A stretch of DNA of 18,934 nucleotides from contig NZ_JNYE01000141.1 of the NCBI RefSeq assembly GCF_000717185.1, forward strand, positions 1-18,934, in the 5' to 3' direction. The notes beneath the pieces are model-generated. The model saw only the letters and a list, made by a program, of their open reading frames with translations, had not been told where the DNA came from and did no database searches. Of the stretch, positions 8,209-16,260 are shown in pieces; the first letter of the stretch is position 1; the number at the start of each line of letters is the position of its first letter. The position numbers and the translations under genes are program-made. This DNA comes from Kitasatospora phosalacinea (GTDB lineage Bacteria; Actinomycetota; Actinomycetes; Streptomycetales; Streptomycetaceae).

Positions 8209-8256
8209 ACGGCCGGTGCCGGACCGCCCGGTGGGGCGGGGCACGGCACCGGCCGT
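8209..8256 (-). promoter_or_regulatory. Strong intercistronic hairpin between binding-protein and permease B genes, operon 2
   Basis: Perfect 13-bp arms ACGGCCGGTGCCG (8209-8221) and CGGCACCGGCCGT (8244-8256). An inner stem of ccgccc (8224-8229) with gggcgg (8234-8239) continues the helix. It starts about 30 bases after the binding-protein stop. There is no T-run. The position matches the hairpin at 2586-2625 in operon 1, though the sequence differs. A partial terminator or mRNA-stabilising stem that raises binding-protein output is the likely role. Confidence 0.65.
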
Positions 8257-8286
8257 GTCTGTTCGAGCCGTGCGGTGCCGGCTCGG

Positions 8287-9927
8287 TTACTTCTGCTTGA
8301 CCTCGACCTGGGTGAAGACCGGGTCACCGAAGGAGTCGTACTTCACGTTCTGCACGTTCTTCGAGTAACCGGCGGTGGTCTTGTAGTACCAGAGCGGGAT
8401 GGCCGGCATGTCCTTGGCCAGCTGGGCCTCGGCCTGCTGGTACAGCTCGGCGGTCTTCTCCACCGAGGTGGCCTTGTCCGCCTCGGCGGCCAGCTGGTCG
8501 AACGCCGGGCTGGAGTAGCCCGCGTCGTTGGCCGCGGCGCCGGTGCCGAACACGTCGCGCAGGTAGTTGGCGTTCAGCGGGTAGTCCTGCACCCAGCCGG
8601 TGCGCATCAGACCGTCGACCTTCTTGTTCTTGATCAGGTCGCGCGAGGTCTTGAAGTCCGGCTTGGCGTCGCCGACGCACTCCACGCCGGTGGCCTGGCG
8701 GATGGAGTTGCAGACCGCGTCCACCCACTCCTTGTGGCCGCCGTCGGCGTTGTACAGCACGGTGATCTTGTTGCCGGGGACGCCGCCGCCCTCGGTGATC
8801 AGCTGCTTGGCCTTCTCCGGGTTGAACGTGCAGTACTCGCCGCAGGTGTCGTCCTTGTAGCCCATGGCACCCGGGGCGACCCAGGAGTTGGCGGGCTGGC
8901 GGGAGCCGTTGAGCACCGTCTTGGTGATGGTGTCGCGGTCGATCGCCATCGACAGGCCCTGGCGGACCTTGGCCAGGTTCTCCGGCTTCCAGTCGTCCGC
9001 GTAGAGCGAGAAGGAGATCGACTGGATGGCGCCCTGGGCCTGGTCGACCGCGCGGTCGCCCAGGTCGCTCTTGTAGGAGGCCAGGTCGCTCGGGTCGACC
9101 TGGTCCAGCACGTCCAGGTTGTCGGAGACGAGGTCCTTGTAGGCGCCCTCGGCCTGGGCGTAGTTCTTGAAGACGATGCCGGCGTTCTTCGGCTTGTCGA
9201 CGCCCGCGTACTTGTCGTAGGCGGCGACGGTGACGGCCTTGTTGTGCTCCCACGAGACGAACTTGTAGGGGCCGTTGCCGACCGGGGACTGGCCGTACTT
9301 CGCCGGGTCGGTGAAGAACACCTCGGGCAGCGGCGAGAAGGCGGTGTAGCCGAGCTTGTACTCGAAGTACGAGACCGGGCCGTCCAGGGCGATGGTGAAG
9401 TGGGTGTCGTCGACGACCTTCAGACCGGACATGGTCGTGGCCTTCGGGTCGCCCTCGTCCGGGTGGACGTCGGTGTAGCCCTGGATGTCGGAGAACCAGT
9501 CGGAGTTGATCTGGTTGTTCTTGACGTTGGCCGACCAGTTCCACGCGTCCACGAAGGACTTGGCGGTCACCGGGGTGCCGTCGTGGAAGGTCCAGCCCGA
9601 CTTCAGGGTGACGGTGTAGTTCTGCGCGTCGGTGGTCTCGATCTTGTCGGCGACCTGGTTGCGCAGCTGGCCGTTGCTGGGGTCGTAGTCCACCAGGCCC
9701 TTGAACAGGGTCTTGATGATGCGGCCGCCGCCGACCTCCATGGCGTTCGCCGGCTGGAGCGGGTTCTGCGGCTCGGTGCTCTGGTAGCTGAACGTGCCCT
9801 GGGCGTTGACCGCCCCGCCACCGTTGGAGCTGCCGGAAGAGCTTCCGCCGTTGCTGCCGCAAGCGGTAGCGGCGAGGGCGACCGCGACGGCTGCGACAAC
9901 CCACTTGGCCTGGTTGGCACCGCGCAT
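8287..9927 (-). CDS. Peptide ABC transporter substrate-binding lipoprotein, operon 2 (SBP family 5)
   Basis: Lipid-anchored extracytoplasmic peptide receptor; 546 residues from the chosen start. I use the ATG at 9927 (MRGANQAKW) because AGGAGG sits seven bases upstream and a compact lipoprotein signal follows at once: WVVAAVAVALAATAC with cysteine 23 as the lipidation site. The open frame runs about 29 codons further upstream but without a signal-peptide character. A Gly/Ser/Asn linker leads into the family-5 fold, with YQSTEPQNPLQPANAMEVGG, KSGWTFHDGTPVTAKSFVDAWNW, VRQGLSMAIDRDTI and YNADGGHKEWVDAVCNSIRQ. It is the first gene of operon 2 and a close paralogue of the operon 1 protein. Divergence is concentrated in mid-protein segments, so ligand range may differ. 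The ligand itself is unknown. Confidence 0.94.
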   Translation of the reverse strand: MRGANQAKWVVAAVAVALAATACGSNGGSSSGSSNGGGAVNAQGTFSYQSTEPQNPLQPANAMEVGGGRIIKTLFKGLVDYDPSNGQLRNQVADKIETTDAQNYTVTLKSGWTFHDGTPVTAKSFVDAWNWSANVKNNQINSDWFSDIQGYTDVHPDEGDPKATTMSGLKVVDDTHFTIALDGPVSYFEYKLGYTAFSPLPEVFFTDPAKYGQSPVGNGPYKFVSWEHNKAVTVAAYDKYAGVDKPKNAGIVFKNYAQAEGAYKDLVSDNLDVLDQVDPSDLASYKSDLGDRAVDQAQGAIQSISFSLYADDWKPENLAKVRQGLSMAIDRDTITKTVLNGSRQPANSWVAPGAMGYKDDTCGEYCTFNPEKAKQLITEGGGVPGNKITVLYNADGGHKEWVDAVCNSIRQATGVECVGDAKPDFKTSRDLIKNKKVDGLMRTGWVQDYPLNANYLRDVFGTGAAANDAGYSSPAFDQLAAEADKATSVEKTAELYQQAEAQLAKDMPAIPLWYYKTTAGYSKNVQNVKYDSFGDPVFTQVEVKQK

Positions 9928-10220
9928 GGGTGTGCCTCCTGAAATCGTGTTGCAGATCGCTCGCGGCCTGGCGCGCACCCCTGCGCAGGAGCCTCGACCC
10001 GAGCTCGACTGCACCCACTATCGGTCACTCACGGATACGGAAATGACCATTCCGGATTTCAATTTGGTCACATGAACGGTGAGTTAGTCTCGGAAAACGG
10101 ACATTCGAGACATACCCAGACACGGGCGAAACGGACAGTTCTCACGGATGACGATCAGTGACGTCCGATTAACGAACGCCCCGCCTCCGGTGGGCCGTGA
10201 CGCAACGTCACCGAAAACGC
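9928..10220 (-). promoter_or_regulatory. Leader and probable promoter region of peptide importer operon 2
   Basis: This non-coding stretch is less GC-rich than its surroundings around 10030-10140 and must hold the operon 2 promoter. It contains an inverted repeat TGACCA (10044-10049) / TGGTCA (10065-10070) around a minus-strand TTGAAA (10057-10062). That hexamer could be a -35 box, with TATCCG or GATAGT as weak -10 candidates downstream. There are also two direct repeats: AAACGGACA at 10095-10103 and 10129-10137, and CTCACGGAT at 10028-10036 and 10141-10149. A small dyad GTGACG/CGTCAC lies at 10197-10211 next to the typA terminator. Exact promoter placement is uncertain. Confidence 0.5.
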
Positions 10221-10254
10221 GACCGGCCGGCGTCCGCGAGGACGCCGGCCGGTC
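10221..10254 (-). terminator. Rho-independent terminator of typA
   Basis: A perfect 15-bp inverted repeat, GACCGGCCGGCGTCC (10221-10235) and its complement (10240-10254), with a four-base loop. On the minus strand it is followed by GCGTTTTCGG, giving a short T-run. It starts about 28 bases after the typA stop codon, so it should end the typA transcript before the operon 2 promoter region. Confidence 0.9.
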
Positions 10255-10281
10255 GGCCGAACAGGGGTGGAGCCGGGGGTG

Positions 10282-12186
<1,905 letters not shown>

Positions 12187-12398
12187 GCGGCGCTGATTCT
12201 CCCGGAATCGTGGGTCACGGTGCCCGGCCCGCGTCAGCATTCACCGGTCCACCCGCCGGGCACGGCACATGCCTCGGCTTCTTCCCATCGTACGGGGAAG
12301 GCCCCAACGGAGCCGAAACGGGCGGCTGCGGGGCGGTGGAGATCACAAGTGGGTCTCGCTCCTTCCCGTACGCACCAAGGGATCGGGAAGCTACGCCG
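12187..12398. promoter_or_regulatory. Divergent intergenic region between typA and the membrane-protein gene
   Basis: This 212-base gap must hold the typA promoter and a promoter for the plus-strand gene. No convincing -35/-10 pair stands out. A 9-bp inverted repeat, GTGCCCGGC (12220-12228) / GCCGGGCAC (12255-12263), lies 34-77 bases upstream of typA. On the plus-strand side four short segments can pair in alternative ways (separate entry). Confidence 0.5.
12281..12390 (+). promoter_or_regulatory. Candidate alternative-hairpin leader upstream of the gene at 12399
   Basis: Segment A CTTCCC (12281-12286) can pair with the end of B (12289-12301, CGTACGGGGAAGG). B can instead pair with C (12361-12372, CCTTCCCGTACG) over 12 bp with a single bulged G. 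C can also pair with D GGGAAG (12385-12390), which is the likely Shine-Dalgarno of the gene starting at 12399. A:B plus C:D would hide the RBS, while B:C would free it. This reads like an attenuator-style switch, but transcription through the region is assumed and chance complementarity is possible. Confidence 0.35.
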
Positions 12399-13523
12399 GT
12401 GAAGAAGAAGACCCGCATCCTGCTGTTCCTCGCGGTGTTCGCCGGGGCGTTCCTGCTGCAGCCCCTGCTGTCCCGGGTGACGGTCCCGCCGCTGCACGTC
12501 GGCCTGCTCGCCCTCGCCGGCGGGGCCCTCGCCGGCAACCTGCTGACCCAGCTCGGGCTGGCGGCGCTCGCCCGCCCCGCCGGGCTGGCCCCGGCCTTCT
12601 ACCTGGTCGGCTCGGGCCGCCGCTCCCGCACCGTGCGGCTGGGCCGGTGCCCGCTGGTGCTGCGCTCGGTGCCGCTGCCGTTCTTCGCCGCCGCCTACCA
12701 GCTCGTCCCCGGGCCGCGGTGGCGGGCCTGGGCGGCGGTGACGGCCGCGTACCTGCCGGCCCCGCTGCTGGGCGGCTGGCTGCTGGCGACGACCGCGGGC
12801 GCCTGGCAGCTGTTCGGCCTGGTGCTGACGGCCGCGCTGGTGGAGCTGGCCGTCCAGGCCGCCTTCCCGGGCTGCCCGGGCTGGGTGGTGCTGCGGATGC
12901 CCGCCGCCTCCCCCGCCGCGCTGGCCGAGGTGTACGCGACCCCGGGGCAGGTCGCGGCCGCCCGGGCGCTGGAGGGCGGGCGGATCGCCGACGCGGCCGC
13001 CGCGCTGGCCGCCGAGCCGGAGACCGGCACCCTGGCCGACGGCGTGGCCCGGGTGCGGGTGCTGCTGGCGACCGGCGAGTGGGCCGCCGCCCTGGAGCGG
13101 GCCGAGCGGATCACCGTCGCCGCCCCGGTGGCCCGGGTCGGCTGGCTCGCCGACCTGGCGCGCGCCGAGGCGCTGGTGTGCGCCGCCGACGCGGGGCTGC
13201 TGCCGCCCGCCGAGTACCTGCCGCGGCTGGCCGCCGCCGTCGACGCGGTCAGCGGCCGCCGACCGGGCGCGGCGGTCCGGGCCGACCTGCACCGGCTGCG
13301 CGGGGAGCGGGAGCAGGCCGTGAAGCACGCCTCCGCGGCCGCACGGCGCTCCGTGGACGCGTGGGGCACGGCGGACGCCGCCTGCTCGCTGGCGGCCGCC
13401 CTGCTGGCCTCCGGACGGCCGGAGCAGGCCCGCCGGGCCCTGGCCCGGGCCCACGGGGTGCTGCCCGGCCTGGCCCGCACCGCCCTGGTGGAGCAGCGGG
13501 CCGCGGCGGTCGTCCTGGACTAG
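12399..13523 (+). CDS. Membrane protein of unknown function; degenerate M50 (site-2 protease)-like N-terminus with Ala-rich TPR-like C-terminus
   Basis: 374 residues from a GTG at 12399, eight bases after GGGAAG; the start MKKKTRILLFLAVFAG gives a normal basic end plus membrane helix. Hydrophobic segments lie near 6-25, 33-57, 110-132 and 137-156. I do not recognise an exact family. The order of motifs nevertheless recalls M50 intramembrane metalloproteases. NLLTQLGLAALARPAG (47-62) sits where HELGHALAAR would be. FYLVGSGRR through LRSVPLPF (68-95) resembles the 'vGfGprl...lr.iPlGGy' strand region. FPGCPGWVVLR (156-166) sits where NxxPxxxxDG would be. Both zinc-binding motifs are missing, so proteolysis is not expected. 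From about 175 the protein is Ala-rich and helical, with TPR-like pairs (ATGEWAAALERAERI; ASGRPEQARRALARA). The M50 link is inference only. Confidence 0.8.
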   Translation: MKKKTRILLFLAVFAGAFLLQPLLSRVTVPPLHVGLLALAGGALAGNLLTQLGLAALARPAGLAPAFYLVGSGRRSRTVRLGRCPLVLRSVPLPFFAAAYQLVPGPRWRAWAAVTAAYLPAPLLGGWLLATTAGAWQLFGLVLTAALVELAVQAAFPGCPGWVVLRMPAASPAALAEVYATPGQVAAARALEGGRIADAAAALAAEPETGTLADGVARVRVLLATGEWAAALERAERITVAAPVARVGWLADLARAEALVCAADAGLLPPAEYLPRLAAAVDAVSGRRPGAAVRADLHRLRGEREQAVKHASAAARRSVDAWGTADAACSLAAALLASGRPEQARRALARAHGVLPGLARTALVEQRAAAVVLD

Positions 13524-13610
13524 GCCCTGGAACGACCGGGCCCTGGAACGACCGGGCCCTGGAACGACCGGGCCCTGGAACGACTGGGCCCTGGAACAAC
13601 TGGGCCCTGG
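13523..13610. repeat. 16-bp tandem repeat array (5 units plus a half unit)
   Basis: The unit GGCCCTGGAACGACCG occurs at 13523, 13539 and 13555 as exact copies. A copy with C to T follows at 13571, a copy with two changes at 13587, and a half copy GGCCCTGG at 13603. The first unit overlaps the last base of the upstream stop codon. The 16-base period is not a multiple of three and lies outside both flanking genes. Junctions of units create GGGCCC palindromes, so each adjacent pair can fold as GGGCCC-(T)GG-AACGA-CC-GGGCCC. The array may act as a serial terminator between convergent genes, or be a neutral variable-number repeat. Confidence 0.92.
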
Positions 13611-13642
13611 GCCCTGTCCGGCCGATCCTGCCGGGCAGGGCC
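13610..13642. terminator. Hairpin between convergent genes, likely bidirectional terminator
   Basis: GGCCCTG (13610-13616) pairs with CAGGGCC (13636-13642) and CCGGC (13618-13622) with GCCGG (13630-13634), around a seven-base loop. The only irregularity is T13617 opposite G13635, a wobble pair in plus-strand RNA. It sits between the stop of the plus-strand gene and the stop of the minus-strand gene and touches the latter's last base. No T-run is present. Confidence 0.7.
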
Positions 13643-16158
13643 TAGAGCGCGAGCTCGAACCAGACGATCTTGCCCTTGGGGGTGCGGCGGCTGCCCCAGC
13701 GCTCGGCCAGCAGCGAGACGAGCTGCAGGCCGCGGCCGCCCTCGTCGGTCTCCTGGGCGCGGCGCTGGCGCGGCTGGGCGTAGGCGTCGTCCCAGACCTC
13801 GCAGACCATGGTCTTGTCGCGCAGCAGGCGCAGCCGGATCTCGCCCCGGCCGTGCCGCAGCGCGTTGGTGACCAGCTCGCTGACCAGCAGCTCGGAGGTG
13901 TCGACCAGTTCGTCCAGGCCGCGTTCCAGCAGCCAGCCGCAGGCGGCCTCGCGGGCCTTGGCGACCGAGGTCGGCTCGGAGGGGAAGCGCCAGTCGCCGA
14001 CCGAGCCCTTGGGCAGGCCCTTGACCTTGGCCATCAGCAGGGCGATGTCGTCCTCGCCGTGGTGCGGGTTGAGCTCGTCCAGGACCTGGTCGCAGAGCTC
14101 CTCGATCTGCGCGGACCCGGCGGCCAGGGCGGCCCGGAAGGCGTCGATGCCCTCGTCGAGCTGGTGCTTGCGGGACTCCACCAGGCCGTCGGTGTAGAGG
14201 GCCAGCACGGCGCCCTCGGGCAGGTCGACGGTGACCTCCTCGAAGGGCTCGCCGCCGACGCCGAGCGGCAGGCCGGGCGGCACGGTGATGGTGCGGGCGA
14301 CCTGGCCGGGGGTGAGCAGGACGGGCGGCAGGTGCCCGGCGTTGGCGAAGGTGCAGCGCTGCTTGACGGCGTCGTACACGGCGTAGACGCAGGTGGCGAG
14401 GTAGACCTCGGCGCTGGAGCGGTCCGGGTCCTCGTCGTTGCCCAGGCCGCGGGCGATCTCGTCGAGGGCGGAGAGCACCTCTTCGGGGTCGAGGTCGAGC
14501 ATGGCGAGGGTGCGCACGGCGGTGCGGAGCTGGCCCATGGCGACGGCGGCGCGCAGGCCGCGGCCCATCACGTCGCCGATCACCAGGGCGGTGCGGCTGC
14601 CGGGCAGCGGGATGACGTCGAACCAGTCGCCGCCGACCTCGGTGTTGTTGTTGCTGGGCAGGTAGCGGCGGGCGATCTCCAGGCCGGAGGCGGCCGGGTT
14701 GCCGGGGGGCAGCAGGCTGCGCTGCAGGATCAGGGCGCGCTCGTGCTCGCGGCGGTAGAGCCGGGCGTTGTCGACGCAGACGGCGGCGCGGGCGACGAGC
14801 TCCTCGGCGATCGCGACCTCGCGGGCGTCGAACGGCTCGCTGCCGATCGCCCGGGAGAGCTGGACCAGGCCGAGCACCTGGTCGCGGGCGACCAGCGGCA
14901 CCACCAGGGTGGAGCGCAGCAGCGGGTCGGGCCCGGGCTGCGGGACGACGCTGCGGCCGGTGCGCAGGGCGCGGGCGTGCGGGGAGCGCGGCGGGTAGCA
15001 GAGCGTGCCGCCGGCCTCGGCGACCCGGACGCCGCCGCGCTCGCTGCCGAGCACGGACGGGGCGTTGCCGACCACGCTGGAGACGGCGACGCGGCGCAGT
15101 TCCCCGCTCTCCGGGTTGGCGCTGAGCGGGGCGGAGTCGCCGGTGAGCAGCGCGGTGTACAGGTCGACGGTGGCGACGTCGCAGAACTGCGGGACGATCA
15201 CGTCGAGCAGTTCCTTGGCGGTGGTCTCCAGGTCGAGGGTGGAGCCGATGTGGGTGGAGGCCTCGTTCAGCAGGGCGAGGCTGCGGCGCACCCCGGCGGC
15301 CTCGCGTTCGGCGATGTGCCGGCTGGTGACGTCCTGGACCTGCCCGGCCACGCCGATCGGGCGGCCGCCCGCGGCGGTGAGCCGGTACAGCGAGACGGCC
15401 CAGGTGCGCTGGTCCTCGTCGCGCCCGGCGCTGGGGCGGGCGGCCCGGACCGGGCCGGACAGCCGCAGGTCGAGGACGGGCTCCTGGCCGGTGAGGACCT
15501 TGCGCAGGGCGAGCAGCAGCCGGTCCGCGTCGGAGGGGCGGAACACGTCGCCGGGGGCGAGGCCCTGGAGGGCGGCGGGGCTGCGGCCGACGCCGGCCGC
15601 GAAGGCGGCGTTGACCCGCTGCAGCTTGAGGTCGGTGTCGAACAGGAAGAACCCGGTGGGCGTCTGGCCGATGACGGCCTCGGAGGCGGCCAGGTCGGTC
15701 TCGATGGCGCGCAGCCGGCCGAGGTCGACGGCCAGGCAGGTGGCGGAGCCGTCGGCGCTGGCGGGCATCGCGTAGACCTCGGCGAGGCTCTCGGCACCGG
15801 ACAGGTCGCGGTAGGGGGCGGTGCCGACCCACTCCTCGCCGGACAGGATCCGCTCCAGCCGGGCCCGGCCGCGCTGCCACAGCTCGCGCGGGATGAACGC
15901 GGTGATCGGGTCGGCGCCGACCGCCTCGGCGGCGGGGACGCCGAAGAACTCGGCGGCCCGGTCGCTCCACTGGGCGATCCGCCCGTCCGGGCCGATCGCG
16001 AAGGTCGCGACCCGGATGTAGTCGTAGATGGTGCCCGAGGCGCCCTGTCCCCAGCCGAGCGGCAGCGGGACGGGGGTCGTCGGGGCACCCGGCTGCTCCG
16101 GCACCGCGGCATGACTGCCGCTGCCGTGCGTCACGTTCCGTGCCGGGAAGCTGTTCAA
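13642..16158 (-). CDS. SpoIIE/RsbU-type PP2C phosphatase with PAS, PAS, GAF and C-terminal anti-sigma-kinase-like ATPase domains
   Basis: Cytoplasmic sensor-effector of 838 residues, probably in partner-switching control of a sigma factor. Order: PAS (about 44-150), second PAS (about 158-282, with FFLFDTD and VQDVTSRHIAE), GAF (about 290-465) and a PP2C SpoIIE domain (about 480-712). A HATPase_c domain of the RsbW/SpoIIAB type fills about 725-838. PP2C metal ligands are visible: D511 in GGDWFD, D529 in GDVMG, D657 in YTDGL and the EDD at 702-704. The ATPase N-box is ELVTNALRHG (E761, N765) and the later box is DEGGRGLQLV. The start appears to be TTG at 16158, since GGAGGGG lies eight bases upstream; a GTG eight codons in lacks a well-spaced RBS. 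The upstream paralogue on the same strand ends 102 bases before it. The target protein and the sensed signals are unknown. Confidence 0.93.
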   Translation of the reverse strand: MNSFPARNVTHGSGSHAAVPEQPGAPTTPVPLPLGWGQGASGTIYDYIRVATFAIGPDGRIAQWSDRAAEFFGVPAAEAVGADPITAFIPRELWQRGRARLERILSGEEWVGTAPYRDLSGAESLAEVYAMPASADGSATCLAVDLGRLRAIETDLAASEAVIGQTPTGFFLFDTDLKLQRVNAAFAAGVGRSPAALQGLAPGDVFRPSDADRLLLALRKVLTGQEPVLDLRLSGPVRAARPSAGRDEDQRTWAVSLYRLTAAGGRPIGVAGQVQDVTSRHIAEREAAGVRRSLALLNEASTHIGSTLDLETTAKELLDVIVPQFCDVATVDLYTALLTGDSAPLSANPESGELRRVAVSSVVGNAPSVLGSERGGVRVAEAGGTLCYPPRSPHARALRTGRSVVPQPGPDPLLRSTLVVPLVARDQVLGLVQLSRAIGSEPFDAREVAIAEELVARAAVCVDNARLYRREHERALILQRSLLPPGNPAASGLEIARRYLPSNNNTEVGGDWFDVIPLPGSRTALVIGDVMGRGLRAAVAMGQLRTAVRTLAMLDLDPEEVLSALDEIARGLGNDEDPDRSSAEVYLATCVYAVYDAVKQRCTFANAGHLPPVLLTPGQVARTITVPPGLPLGVGGEPFEEVTVDLPEGAVLALYTDGLVESRKHQLDEGIDAFRAALAAGSAQIEELCDQVLDELNPHHGEDDIALLMAKVKGLPKGSVGDWRFPSEPTSVAKAREAACGWLLERGLDELVDTSELLVSELVTNALRHGRGEIRLRLLRDKTMVCEVWDDAYAQPRQRRAQETDEGGRGLQLVSLLAERWGSRRTPKGKIVWFELAL

Positions 16159-16260
16159 CGGACCGACCCCTCCAACCCGCGCCCATCCGGTGTCGAGAAG
16201 ACCGAGTATTCGCTGTCCGAGTATTCATCATTCGGGCGCGGGCGCACACGCCCTTCAACG
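16159..16260 (-). promoter_or_regulatory. Intergenic region between the two SpoIIE-type genes, with a direct repeat
   Basis: On the minus strand the 10-mer GAATACTCGG occurs twice (16217-16226 and 16202-16211), 15 bases start to start. This is an AT-richer spot about 45-70 bases before the downstream start codon. GGGCG (16240-16244) and CGCCC (16249-16253) form a small stem just after the upstream gene's stop. The repeat could be a regulator site or overlap a promoter -10 region. A separate promoter for the downstream gene is possible but not shown. Confidence 0.4.

Noticed and set aside
9928..10014. An N-terminal extension of the operon 2 binding protein by 29 codons.
   Set aside because: A good RBS and an immediate lipoprotein signal support the ATG at 9927. 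The extension would bury the signal peptide and has no matching RBS.
12187..12240. A longer TypA start 18 codons upstream.
   Set aside because: The conserved family start MPTRNDIRNVAIVAHVDHGKTT begins at 12186, and the upstream residues show no conservation that I recognise.
13523..13610. A CRISPR array.
   Set aside because: The units are only 16 bases, directly adjacent with no spacers, and no cas genes are present.
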